A stretch of DNA of 64,000 bases from the NCBI GenBank assembly GCA_963827735.1, contig CAWHBO010000003.1:1-64000 (forward strand). The letters run 5' to 3'. The notes beneath the pieces were generated by a model. It did not search any database. It was not told the origin of the DNA and was given only the letters and a program-made list of their open reading frames with translations. The DNA comes from CAWHBO01 sp963827735 (GTDB lineage: Bacteria > Patescibacteriota > Patescibacteriia > Patescibacteriales > UBA12075). The number at the start of each line of letters is the position of its first letter. Position 1 is the first letter of the stretch. Both the position numbers and the translations under genes were made by a program. Shown one piece after another: positions 41,911-50,691 of the stretch.

Positions 41911-42939
41911 TTATTTCAAATATTTAGCCTTGTTGCGCAAATGCTCATCATAAGTCCGGCTGAAGATCGTCTTACCGTCAATGGAACTGGTCAAGAAATA
42001 CAGATAGTCCGTTTTCGCCGGATAAATCGCGGCGCTGATGGCATTCAGGCCAGGGTTGCTGATCGGTCCCGGAGGCAGGCCGGGGTTGCGATAACAATTA
42101 TACGGGGAATCAATTTGGGTGTCTTCAAGAGAATACTGCTTTTTGTTGACTCCCAGAATGTAAGCCAAAGTCGCGCACGACTCCAATGGCTGTCCCCGCT
42201 TGATCCTGTTCCAAAAAATTCCTGATACCAGTTTCATGTCCTCAACGCTCCGGACTTCTTTTTCAATGATAGAGGCCATCGTTATGATCTCAAAAATGTT
42301 TTTGTTTTGTTTTTTGATGTCGTCCCGCATCTGTGGCGTCAGCTTGGCATCAAAATTATCCAACATCTTATAAATTACATCTTCAGTCTTCGCGTCTTTA
42401 AAAATGCGATATGTGTCAGGGAACAAAAATCCTTCCAAATCAACGCTTTCCGGGACATCTTTAAAAAATGTATAATTTCCTAAAGATAATTTTGTGTCTT
42501 TGAGTTTTTGCTCCGCCAGATTTTTAAAGCCATCATCAAAAGTAACCGCTTCTTTTTTTAGATAATCATTCATATCATCAATCCTCCAGCCTTCAATGAA
42601 CTTGATCGCTCTTTCTCTTTCCAGGGTCTCTCCCTTTGCCAGGATGTCAGCGATCACCTTGATGGACATGGTTGGACTCAGAATATATTCTCCGGCTTTG
42701 AGAGACGCGCCCAAATTTGCCTTCTTTACATATGCGGTAAAAAAATATTTTGAACTGACGAGGCCTTGGTCGCGGAGGCTCTCTGCAATATCCAAAGAAC
42801 TTTGTCCGTTCTTGACCGTAAAGGCTACCGGCTCGTTTTCTGTTCCTGCCGGATTTTCAATTTTGAATTGAAAATAAAAAGAATACGACACGATGACAAG
42901 GATAATGGTTATGAAGATTAAGAAAATGGTTTTTTTCAT
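41911..42939 (-). CDS. mltG: Endolytic murein transglycosylase MltG
   Basis: This 342-residue protein has an N-terminal membrane segment (residues 4-24), a LysM-like or YceG N-domain ('GQSSLDIAESLRDQGLVSS'), and a catalytic domain with 'ITMASIIEKEVRSVEDM', in which the Glu after II is the catalytic residue, 'GIFWNRIKRGQPLESCATLAYILG', 'SPYNCYRNPGLPPGPISNPG'. MltG cleaves nascent peptidoglycan. The length is typical. It lies 15 bases after manC as transcribed. Confidence 0.95.
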   Translation of the reverse strand: MKKTIFLIFITIILVIVSYSFYFQFKIENPAGTENEPVAFTVKNGQSSLDIAESLRDQGLVSSKYFFTAYVKKANLGASLKAGEYILSPTMSIKVIADILAKGETLERERAIKFIEGWRIDDMNDYLKKEAVTFDDGFKNLAEQKLKDTKLSLGNYTFFKDVPESVDLEGFLFPDTYRIFKDAKTEDVIYKMLDNFDAKLTPQMRDDIKKQNKNIFEIITMASIIEKEVRSVEDMKLVSGIFWNRIKRGQPLESCATLAYILGVNKKQYSLEDTQIDSPYNCYRNPGLPPGPISNPGLNAISAAIYPAKTDYLYFLTSSIDGKTIFSRTYDEHLRNKAKYLK

Positions 42940-42954
42940 CCTAAAAATTTTTGA

Positions 42955-44034
42955 TTATAAAAATTTATTTAAATTTTTCTTATTCGTGATTTTGTCTATT
43001 ATCTTTTTTATATCTTGCGCGCGATTTTTGGGGCAAAGCAAAACCGCATCTTCGGTTTCAATCAAGATCATATTTTTTACGCCGATGGCCGCCACCAGCT
43101 TATCCGTAAAATTATACAGCAGGTTGTTGCTGCTTTGGATGCTGACGATCTTGCCTTTTTTGATGTTCTTTTTTTTGTTCTCGCTTAAAATATCTTTCAC
43201 GGCTCCCCAGTTGCCGACATCTGCCCAGCCGAAATCCGAAGGTATCACATATAAATCAGCCGCCTTCTCAATGATGCCATAGTCCATTGAAATCGGATCA
43301 ATTTTTAAAAATTCAGATTTTAACACTTGCTCTTCCGAGGGAGTTCCGATGGCCTTTTGTATCTTCATCAATCGCTTATACATCCGGGGCAAATGTTTTT
43401 GGTATAACTTTAAAAGAGTATCAACGCGAAAAATAAAACACCCAAGATTCCATAGATACTCCCAGCCCTCCATATATTGTTCAGCGGTTTTCTGGTCAGG
43501 CTTTTCTTCAAATCTTTCAATCTTGAATATCTTATCGGAATTTATTTCAAAAGCTTGCTCGCCCATCTTGATGTATCCGTATCCTGTTTCCGGATAAGTC
43601 GGCTTGACTCCAATGAGCACGCCCGAGCTTGGTTTCTTTTTGACAATTTTTTCCGCCAACTTGAGAATCCTGATATATTCTTTTTCCTTCTCCACAAAGT
43701 GATCGGAGTTTATGTTTATGATAATCTCTTTTGGATTTTTCTGGCTGGCATAAACAGCGGCCAAGCCGATAGCGGCGGCCGTATCTCGTCTGGCCGGCTC
43801 TAAGATGTAATTGGCCTCGGGAAAATCTTTCAAGTCTTTTTTGATCAAAAGAGCGTGTTCGCTTCCGGCTCCGATAAAAATATCTTTTCTTTGAAACCCT
43901 GATCTTAATCTTTCATAGGTTTTCGCAATCAATGTCTGGTTGCCGATTATGGGTTTTGTCTGTTTGGGGGCGGATTTTCTGGAAACGGGCCATAAGCGCG
44001 TCCCAGAACCGCCGGCAAGAATGATTAATTTCAT
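42955..44034 (-). CDS. manC: Mannose-1-phosphate guanylyltransferase
   Basis: This 359-residue nucleotidyltransferase starts at ATG 44034 (MKLIILAGGSGTRLWPVSR). It has the GDP-mannose pyrophosphorylase loop 'GGSGTRLWPVSRKSAPKQ', 'ILEPARRDTAAAIGLAA', 'EKPDQKTAEQYM', 'WNLGCFIFR' and 'MDYGIIEKA…DFGWADVGNW'. It lacks the C-terminal isomerase cupin of type II ManC, so it is the short form. GDP-mannose is the precursor of GDP-fucose for the locus at 3-9 kb, though the genes are 34 kb apart. An upstream in-frame extension to 44121 overlaps the promoter region and is rejected. Confidence 0.93.
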   Translation of the reverse strand: MKLIILAGGSGTRLWPVSRKSAPKQTKPIIGNQTLIAKTYERLRSGFQRKDIFIGAGSEHALLIKKDLKDFPEANYILEPARRDTAAAIGLAAVYASQKNPKEIIININSDHFVEKEKEYIRILKLAEKIVKKKPSSGVLIGVKPTYPETGYGYIKMGEQAFEINSDKIFKIERFEEKPDQKTAEQYMEGWEYLWNLGCFIFRVDTLLKLYQKHLPRMYKRLMKIQKAIGTPSEEQVLKSEFLKIDPISMDYGIIEKAADLYVIPSDFGWADVGNWGAVKDILSENKKKNIKKGKIVSIQSSNNLLYNFTDKLVAAIGVKNMILIETEDAVLLCPKNRAQDIKKIIDKITNKKNLNKFL

Positions 44035-44127
44035 AAATATATTTTTTAAAGCATAAAAAATCTTAAACTGCCGTACCTGTATTTTACCAGAAGAAAAACC
44101 AACTAACAACAAGGCATTCAAAAAAAC

Positions 44128-44156
44128 TTGCTTTTTTCCGATATTTGTGCTATAAT
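44128..44156 (+). promoter_or_regulatory. Sigma70-type promoter for the CAP-domain gene
   Basis: TTGCTT (44128-44133) and TATAAT (44151-44156) are 17 bases apart and the -10 box is preceded by TGC (extended -10). The leader to the ATG at 44222 is about 60 bases. Confidence 0.75.
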
Positions 44157-44221
44157 TAAATCATCAAAATTCATACTGCGCCAAAGGATTTTGACAAACA
44201 AATAAAAACAAAAATAAAAAA

Positions 44222-44737
44222 ATGAAAAAAGAATTTAAAAATTATTTGCGTATTTACGCCATTAATTCTCTATTTCTGCTTTTGATAGGGATTTTTTTAT
44301 TGCCAAATTATGCAAATTCCACTTCCATCACTGAAGAAAATATCATCCGTTTAGCAAATTATGAAAGGATAAAAAAAGGACTTGATCCTTTAATAACAAA
44401 TGAGCTTTTGACAAGAGCGGCGCAAAAAAAAGCTAAGGATATTTTTAAAAACAGTCATTTCGGCCACACGATCGCTGACCGCGCTTTTTCTTCCTGGATA
44501 AAAGATGAAAAATACGAATATACGTATGTCGGAGAAAATTTGGCAATGGATTTCATTTCTTCCGAAGGAACAATCAATGCTTGGCTTGACTCCCCCACTC
44601 ATAAACAGAATCTGCTTAACGAACGCTTCAAAGAAACAGGCGTTGCGGTTCTTGATGGAAAATTTGAAAGCAAAAACACCATCTTGATCGTACAAATTTT
44701 TCGGAGCGCCAGAGGCTTCTGCGAAAATCACAGCTAA
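44222..44737 (+). CDS. CAP (SCP/PR1) domain secreted protein, frameshifted at its end
   Basis: This 171-residue reading frame has an N-terminal membrane or signal segment (about residues 15-31) and a CAP domain: 'NYERIKKGLDPLITNELLTRAAQKKAKDIF' (helix 1), 'GENLAMDF' and 'WLDSPTHKQNLLNERFKETGVAVLDG'. The frame ends 'LIVQIFRSARGFCENHS', whereas the family continues 'VQIFGAPE'. Reading one base further on (TTT C GGA GCG CCA) gives that sequence, so a +1 change at the five-T run 44697-44701 splits the gene. The rest is at 44688-45062. Confidence 0.8.
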   Translation: MKKEFKNYLRIYAINSLFLLLIGIFLLPNYANSTSITEENIIRLANYERIKKGLDPLITNELLTRAAQKKAKDIFKNSHFGHTIADRAFSSWIKDEKYEYTYVGENLAMDFISSEGTINAWLDSPTHKQNLLNERFKETGVAVLDGKFESKNTILIVQIFRSARGFCENHS

Positions 44738-45062
44738 AACCGAACCGGTTTCAAAGAATTTTATAAAATCTCCTGCCATGGTTTTAAACGTAAATTTCGA
44801 TGAAAACAAAAAAATTCTGAGCATGGATAACAATGTCAAACAAGATCAGGATATTTATCTGAGTGAAAAATATCTAACGCTCTTAAGTCCCGCTGATATG
44901 GACCGGAAAAACAAGCTATCCGGATTTATCAGCGGCAAATCTCAAGAAAACTATTTTCTCATTGTCGCAATCCTTATCTCCATATCAACCCTGATCGGAT
45001 TGACATTTTTCCGATCGCTGACAACCGGCCTCTACGCCTTGACTTTAAAAAAACATATATAA
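44688..45062 (+). pseudogene. Detached C-terminal part of the CAP-domain protein
   Basis: The +1 frame is open from 44688 to 45062. It continues the CAP protein as FGAPEASAKIT…, then a linker, a segment with 'KYLTLLSPADMDRKNKL', and a final membrane helix ('YFLIVAILISISTLIGLTFF'). An ATG at 44778 exists but has no obvious ribosome-binding site. The last 18 bases overlap the end of uppP on the other strand. I read it as the second half of one gene, not a gene of its own. Confidence 0.65.
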
Positions 45063-45848
45063 AATTATAAAAAGAGCTAAGACAAAACGGTAATAAGCAA
45101 AAAGATTCAAATCATATTTTTCCACATATTTTAAGAAATATTTTATCGCAAAGTATCCCGAGAAAAGCGCAGAAACGAAGGCGATCGCCAAAAGCAGAGC
45201 CTCGTTTCCGGTTGTGGTTCCGCTAAAGAGCAGCGGAATTTTTGTTATCGCTGCTCCAGCTATGATCGGGATTGATAAAAGGAATGAAAATCTAACCGCT
45301 TCGCTTCTCTTTAAATTTGCCCCAAGACCTGCTATAATTGTAATACCTGAGCGGGAAACGCCGGGAACAAGAGCTAAAGCCTGAAAAACACCGATTATGA
45401 AAGATTGTTTGAGTCCGATGTCTTTTAAAGTTTTTATCTGTTTGCTGATTTTTTCCATGATCATAAAAAAAATCCCGACCAGGACAAGCATAACAGCGAC
45501 AATTAACGGAGATCTTAAACTGCTTTCAATCTGATCTTCAAACAATGCCCCGCCAAGGGCCGCCGGAATCGTTCCGACGATGATTACCCAGCTCAAAGCG
45601 CTGTATTCATCTTTCTTGCCGGCAAAACTTAAAAGCCATGACGCAATCATGCTTCTGATGTCTTTCCAAAAAAATATCAACAAGGCGATCAAAGTTGCCA
45701 GATGAAGAATAACATCAAACAACAATTCATTTTCAAATGGCAAACGTAAAAATCGGTGCAACAAAACCAAATGGCCTGAACTGGAAACAGGCAAAAATTC
45801 CGTAACGCCTTGCACAATGCCATAAATGGAAGAAATTAAATATCCCAT
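45045..45848 (-). CDS. uppP: Undecaprenyl-diphosphatase (UppP/BacA)
   Basis: This 267-residue membrane protein has seven or eight hydrophobic segments. The UppP signatures are 'IVQGVTEFLPVSSSGHLVLLH' (about residues 11-31) with catalytic Glu and Ser/His, and 'ALVPGVSRSGITIIAGL' (about 157-173). It converts undecaprenyl diphosphate to the monophosphate needed for peptidoglycan and glycan synthesis. Length is normal. Confidence 0.97.
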   Translation of the reverse strand: MGYLISSIYGIVQGVTEFLPVSSSGHLVLLHRFLRLPFENELLFDVILHLATLIALLIFFWKDIRSMIASWLLSFAGKKDEYSALSWVIIVGTIPAALGGALFEDQIESSLRSPLIVAVMLVLVGIFFMIMEKISKQIKTLKDIGLKQSFIIGVFQALALVPGVSRSGITIIAGLGANLKRSEAVRFSFLLSIPIIAGAAITKIPLLFSGTTTGNEALLLAIAFVSALFSGYFAIKYFLKYVEKYDLNLFAYYRFVLALFIILYMFF

Positions 45849-45893
45849 ATAAATTAACTTTATCCTTAAACTATTATAATCTATAACAAATAC

Positions 45894-46331
45894 ATGCCAT
45901 ACGCCATCATCATCCTGCCGCTGGTATCGCTTTTGATCGCCCAGTTCAGCAAGATTTTCATCAAAAGCAACCGGTTGCAGCCGTCATTCAAAAACTTGTT
46001 CATCTACTCCGGGATGCCTTCCAGCCACAGCGCTTTGATCGTATCATTAACAACGATTGTCGGACTGAAAGCAGGTTTTGACTCAGCGATTTTCGCGCTT
46101 GCATTCATCATGGCAATCATCGTCATCAGAGACGCGCTCGGAATCAGACGATACCTCGGACAGCACGGACATATCCTAAATGTCTTGGTAAAAGATCTGA
46201 AAAACGATCAAGTCCTTGACGCAAAGTATCCGCATCTTTTGGAAAACATCGGCCACACTCCTTCTCAAGTGGTTGCCGGTTCGCTGATCGGATTCTGTGT
46301 AAGTTTTCTGGGGTATCTTATTTTTGGTTAA
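45894..46331 (+). CDS. Divergent PAP2 family protein (DUF212/YuiD-like)
   Basis: This 145-residue membrane protein has about four hydrophobic segments. It has the family motifs 'SGMPSSHSALIVSLTT' (about residues 40-55) and 'RDALGIRRYLGQHG', and 'LENIGHTPSQVVAGSLIG'. The PSSHSA and GHTPSQV pair resembles the acid phosphatase site of PAP2 enzymes. It is divergent from uppP, another lipid-phosphatase gene, so a role in polyprenyl phosphate metabolism is suggested but unproven. Confidence 0.88.
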   Translation: MPYAIIILPLVSLLIAQFSKIFIKSNRLQPSFKNLFIYSGMPSSHSALIVSLTTIVGLKAGFDSAIFALAFIMAIIVIRDALGIRRYLGQHGHILNVLVKDLKNDQVLDAKYPHLLENIGHTPSQVVAGSLIGFCVSFLGYLIFG

Positions 46332-46355
46332 AAAAACCTTTTCTTATCGTATCAT

Positions 46356-46391
46356 AAAACCGCTGAAAATACAATTTTTCGGCGGTTTTTT
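46356..46391. terminator. Terminator between the DUF212 and MopE-like genes
   Basis: AAAACCGCTGAAAAT and ATTTTTCGGCGGTTTT form a stem with one mismatch and a short ACA loop. T-runs occur on both sides, so it can serve the + gene ending at 46331 and the - gene ending at 46414. Confidence 0.8.
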
Positions 46392-46413
46392 GATGGATAA
46401 TTATTTTATTGTC

Positions 46414-49068
46414 TTAAAAAACGCAAGGGAAAGTAAACGGGAAAGTACAGCCGAGGGGAGCGCAGGGCAGATCGCTGCCGCTGCAATCTTCATCAATGCC
46501 GTTCCCGCAGATATCAACAGCACCCGGTCGAACTCCGGAATCAGTATCATTACAGTCCCAAGTGCTCGCGACACTCGTGGAAATCGGGCAAACATCCAAA
46601 CCGGTTTTTATCGTATTGACGTAAAAAATACTCATAAGCTGATCGCAATGGCCATCTGTATCATCGTCACAGCCTTCATCAATCGTGACATTGCAATTGT
46701 TATCTAAGTTATCACAAGTTTCAGGATTTCCTGGATATCTAAAAATATTCGCGTCATCGCAATCGCTGTTGCCGATGCATGGCAAATTATCGCTCGGGCC
46801 GCAGACATTGCCGCAGAGCGATACATTGACGCTTTCCGCTATATACCTGTCTCCATCCGCGTCCGTGCAGACAGGACCGCAGACAAGATCGGAACCATTG
46901 CAGTCTTCATCAATCGCGTTGCCGCAAATTTCCGCGATTGCGCCTTGCAGCGGATTGCATGTTTGCGCGACGCCGGCGATGCAATTGTTTATCGTGTGAT
47001 TGCAAGGCCCCAATCCGCAGGTGGTCTGACCCAAGCCGTCGTCAATCAAGCCGTTGCAATTGTTGTCAATGCCATCGCACCTTGTTTCAATTGGCTGATA
47101 ATCGCCAACATGGATTGTGGCGCTAACGGTACCGCAATCAGAATCGCACTGGTCTGCCTTGCCGGGAAAAGCGCTCCAATCTTCAAAATCCTGATCAGGA
47201 TCTTGGCTTCCTTCCAGATTGCATTGATCGCAATCCGGCTGACCCAGCACGTACCATGCTCTCTCATTTATGAAAGTTGTTGATAGACAAGGCAAACATT
47301 CTTCATCCAAACCAACTGTGCCATTTTTGCCATCGCAATCATTGTCAAAAGCATCACCGCAAAGATCAATCGGCGTTTTCTCGTTGCTTTGAAACGGACC
47401 CCCTTCTCCGGCGTCATCGCCGCAGCAGCGCAGATTTCCTGATCGGGAAGAACTGTAATTAAAGCCGCATTTATATCCGCAAGTCTCTTCGGTCCAGCCT
47501 TCATCAACCTCCGCCGGATTGATGCCGTCAAGATGATTATTGTCAGAACAGTTGTTGTCCAAACCGTCGCAGCTTTCAGGATTTCCTGGGAATATGCTGA
47601 CGCTCGCATCATCGCAATCATTGTTGCCAACGCACATTTCATTCTCACCCGGACCGCAAGGAGGAATCGGCAGGCTGTTGCAGACAGCTATGGCAGTTGC
47701 TTCCTCGATAAAATAATCTCCGTCAGCGTCAGTGCAGGCCGCGGATATCAAATTACAGGAAGCATCGCATCCCGGCCCGCCATCACATTGTTCTCCGCAG
47801 TCAATTTCACCGTTTCCGCAGGCGCATTCAAGCAGATTCTGATGCGCTCCCAAGGGGCATTCTCCGCACGCTTCATCGCAGACGGCATTTCCCCAGGTGC
47901 TGCAGTCCGTCCAGCAGCCCAGACAATTTTCTGTCGGTTCGCAAGAGGCGTTTCCGCAAACCGGCGGAGCGCCACACCCTAAAAACCCAAAACAATCAGG
48001 ATCGTCGCAATCAGCCAGGCCGTCGCAATCATTGTCCAAGCCGTCAGAACAATTGCCGGCTTCCGGAGTACCGACTGAAACAAGCTTATTCGTATCATCG
48101 CAATCTGTCTCAGGAAAACTGCAGGCCCCGGAGCTTGGGCTTCCATATCCGTCACCATCATAGTCCAGGCAGAATTCAGGACAGCTGGCGCCAAAATAAT
48201 TTTTTCCTGTTATCACATATCCTGTTTCACGCACCGCGCATAATTCATATCTTGCACCGTCTGCTTGGCCGATATACATATATACCAAACTGCCGGAGGG
48301 CAATTCCGGCCAATTTTCTGAAAATTTCCTTGTCTTTTCATTCCAACAAGTCGCTTGGTTAAACTCAGGCAAACACGCGCCGATCTTGTTTACAGGATCA
48401 ACCGGCAGGCTGATTTTCAATTCTTTACCCAAGCTTCCATTCCAGCTCGGCCAAACGGATAAAGTTCTGTTCGTCAAATAAGATCCGGAATTCAAAGTCG
48501 GATAAGCATCTACTGTACTATAATTTTTAAAAATATCTGCCGTTTCGGCAAAATCAGACAAGCGCTTGACATCTCTGATTATTCTGGCTTTCTGGCTGGT
48601 GCAAAAATCGTGGGTAGTGCATTCATCATCCATAAAACAGGAAATTTTGGCATCTTCGCGGCATTTTCCTGCGCTCGCTACATTGGAATTAAAACGCCAG
48701 TATCTCAAAATATTTCCAAAGATATCCACTGTTCCCTGTTCTGCTGATTGATTATATGAGATAAGGTAAATGTTGGTATAGAGATTGTTGGCAACATCAA
48801 TGTTCCCGACATTGACATAAACCGTTCGGCCGTCTCTCACTCCTTCATAACCGTCAACGGTTAAAGATTGGGGCGAGCCATGAAAATTGTTGTTTTTATA
48901 CCAAAGAGCGGCGCTGAAATGCGAAGGATTGGGAATGATCCTGATAGCGATGGCATCAGAAGAAGTCTTCGTCTGGGCTCTGGCGATGTTTAAAATAAAA
49001 AACGGCGCAATCAGCAGCAAAAATATCGCGCTTGTAAAAAAAATTATTTTTTTCCCATGGTTATTCAT
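46414..49068 (-). CDS. Secreted MopE-like Cys/Asp-rich repeat protein
   Basis: This 884-residue protein has a signal peptide (about residues 7-30). From about residue 280 onward it has repeated blocks of the type 'DADGDxYIEE', 'NDCDDASVSIFPGNPESCDGLDNNC', 'DNDCDGLADCDDPDC', and 'CGNAIDEDCNGSD'. This is the putative metal-binding motif family known from the MopE copper protein. Cysteine content in the repeats is very high, implying many disulfides or metal sites. The N-terminal ~270 residues lack recognisable features. Likely a cell-surface protein; binding metal is inferred from the family. Confidence 0.88.
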   Translation of the reverse strand: MNNHGKKIIFFTSAIFLLLIAPFFILNIARAQTKTSSDAIAIRIIPNPSHFSAALWYKNNNFHGSPQSLTVDGYEGVRDGRTVYVNVGNIDVANNLYTNIYLISYNQSAEQGTVDIFGNILRYWRFNSNVASAGKCREDAKISCFMDDECTTHDFCTSQKARIIRDVKRLSDFAETADIFKNYSTVDAYPTLNSGSYLTNRTLSVWPSWNGSLGKELKISLPVDPVNKIGACLPEFNQATCWNEKTRKFSENWPELPSGSLVYMYIGQADGARYELCAVRETGYVITGKNYFGASCPEFCLDYDGDGYGSPSSGACSFPETDCDDTNKLVSVGTPEAGNCSDGLDNDCDGLADCDDPDCFGFLGCGAPPVCGNASCEPTENCLGCWTDCSTWGNAVCDEACGECPLGAHQNLLECACGNGEIDCGEQCDGGPGCDASCNLISAACTDADGDYFIEEATAIAVCNSLPIPPCGPGENEMCVGNNDCDDASVSIFPGNPESCDGLDNNCSDNNHLDGINPAEVDEGWTEETCGYKCGFNYSSSRSGNLRCCGDDAGEGGPFQSNEKTPIDLCGDAFDNDCDGKNGTVGLDEECLPCLSTTFINERAWYVLGQPDCDQCNLEGSQDPDQDFEDWSAFPGKADQCDSDCGTVSATIHVGDYQPIETRCDGIDNNCNGLIDDGLGQTTCGLGPCNHTINNCIAGVAQTCNPLQGAIAEICGNAIDEDCNGSDLVCGPVCTDADGDRYIAESVNVSLCGNVCGPSDNLPCIGNSDCDDANIFRYPGNPETCDNLDNNCNVTIDEGCDDDTDGHCDQLMSIFYVNTIKTGLDVCPISTSVASTWDCNDTDSGVRPGAVDICGNGIDEDCSGSDLPCAPLGCTFPFTFPCVF

Positions 49069-49086
49069 TGTTTTTTGTAAAAAATA

Positions 49087-50688
49087 TCATATTTTTTCCC
49101 ACAGCAAGCTCTCGCCGGTCATCTTATCGCTCTTAGCAATATCAAAAAGCTGTAATATGGTCGGAGCGATGTCAGCTAAAATGCCCTGAGGCGTTGCCAG
49201 GCTCAAATCCGATCCCACTCCCTCTTGCCAGCCGAAACTCTTGCCATGAAAATCATTGCCGGCAATGATGATGGGTACGGGATTCGTGGTATGCTCTTTA
49301 TCTATCTGCCCGGTCTGCATGTTAAACATTATCTCCGCATTCCCATGATCGGCGGTGATGAGCACAATTCCGTCTTTTTCCAGCACGGCTGAAACGATCT
49401 TATCAACGCATTTATCCAAGGCTTCCACTCCTTTTATCGCCGCTTCCAAATTGCCAGTATGGCCGACCATATCGGCATTGGGAAAATTCACCAAAATAAA
49501 ATCATATTTGTCGCTTTCAACCGCTTTCAGAATCCGCTTTGTCAATTCTTCGGATGACATCTCAGGCTTCTCGGCATAACTGGAAACATTCGGCGAAGGG
49601 ACGAGATCATGGTCTTCCCCTGGCATCTTCGTTTCAATGCCGCCGTTGAAAAAATATGTGACATGCGCGTATTTTTCAGTTTCAGAAATACGCAGTTGTT
49701 TTACGCCGGCTTTTGACAGCTCTTCCCCCAAGCTTCCACTCATATCCTCGAGTGGAAAAGCAATCTCTACCGGAAAATTTTTATCGTATTCGGTAAAAGT
49801 AACGAATTCTAAATTTTGCAGGAATTTTTTGCGTTTAAACCGATTAAACTCTTTGGAAATAAAAGCTTCCGTTATCTGTCTGGCCCGGTCCGGGCGAAAA
49901 TTATAAAAAATCACCGCATCATTGTCTTTTATCAAAGCGCTTGGGGAGCTGCCATTGAAAATAACGGTCGGAAGAAATTCTTCGTCGTATATTTTTTTCT
50001 TATAGCTCTCTCTAACGGCGTCAGAAGCGGAAGTTCCCTTTTCTCCGATTCCTTCTGTCAAAGCGAGGTAAGCTTTTTCCGTCCGATCCCAATTGTTGTT
50101 GCGATCCATGGTATAAAAACGGCCGGAAACGGTGGCGATCTGCCCCATGCTGAATTCCTTGATGCTTCTTTCCACTCCTCGAATAAAATTCAAACCGCTG
50201 TTGAATTGCGTATCGCGCCCGTCAAGGATCGCATGGATGAAAAAATTGCGGATATTGTTTTTCTGAGCGAGCACCATCAGGGCGTGCAGATGATCAACCG
50301 AAGCATGCACGCAGCCATTGGAAACCACTCCCAAAAAATGCAAATTGGAATTATTTTTTTTAACATGTTCAACCGCTTTGAGCAAGGCTTCATTCTGATA
50401 AAAAGTTTGATCTGCAATCGCTTTGTTTATCCTTGGCAAATCCTGATATAAAACTCTCCCGAGCCCCATGTTTAAATGCCCGACCTCGCTGTTTCCCGCT
50501 TCCCCCCAGGGAAGGCCGACTGATTCGCCGGAAGCCCTGAGTGTTGTTGACGGATACTCTTTCACCAATCTGTCCATGGCTGGCGTTTTGGCATTGGTTA
50601 TGGCATTGCCCGGATAATCTTGATTTATCCCCCACCCATCCAAGATAATCAATACAATCGGTTTATGAATTTTGTTTTTTTCCGGCAT
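49087..50688 (-). CDS. gpmI: 2,3-bisphosphoglycerate-independent phosphoglycerate mutase, copy A
   Basis: This 533-residue enzyme converts 3- to 2-phosphoglycerate. It has the metal-binding and phospho-serine motif 'GNSEVGHLNMG', 'DGRDT', 'FYNFRPDRARQ', 'YFFNGG', 'NADMVGHTGN' and 'ITADHGN'. The usual DGGVHSH block is 'SNGCVHASVDHL' here, so part of the substrate-binding loop differs. A second full-length copy lies directly upstream, four bases away, at 50692-52263. Confidence 0.93.
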   Translation of the reverse strand: MPEKNKIHKPIVLIILDGWGINQDYPGNAITNAKTPAMDRLVKEYPSTTLRASGESVGLPWGEAGNSEVGHLNMGLGRVLYQDLPRINKAIADQTFYQNEALLKAVEHVKKNNSNLHFLGVVSNGCVHASVDHLHALMVLAQKNNIRNFFIHAILDGRDTQFNSGLNFIRGVERSIKEFSMGQIATVSGRFYTMDRNNNWDRTEKAYLALTEGIGEKGTSASDAVRESYKKKIYDEEFLPTVIFNGSSPSALIKDNDAVIFYNFRPDRARQITEAFISKEFNRFKRKKFLQNLEFVTFTEYDKNFPVEIAFPLEDMSGSLGEELSKAGVKQLRISETEKYAHVTYFFNGGIETKMPGEDHDLVPSPNVSSYAEKPEMSSEELTKRILKAVESDKYDFILVNFPNADMVGHTGNLEAAIKGVEALDKCVDKIVSAVLEKDGIVLITADHGNAEIMFNMQTGQIDKEHTTNPVPIIIAGNDFHGKSFGWQEGVGSDLSLATPQGILADIAPTILQLFDIAKSDKMTGESLLWEKI

Positions 50689-50691
50689 ATG

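Noticed and set aside
44035..44121. Upstream extension of manC
   Set aside because: The nucleotide-binding loop must lie at the N-terminus, so the ATG at 44034 is the start.
47268..47982. Overlapping open frames within the MopE-like gene
   Set aside because: They arise from the repetitive GAC/TGC-rich coding sequence; only the long frame gives a signal peptide and repeat pattern.
49816..50451. 211-residue + strand open frame inside gpmI copy A
   Set aside because: Antisense shadow of a conserved enzyme gene with no features of its own.
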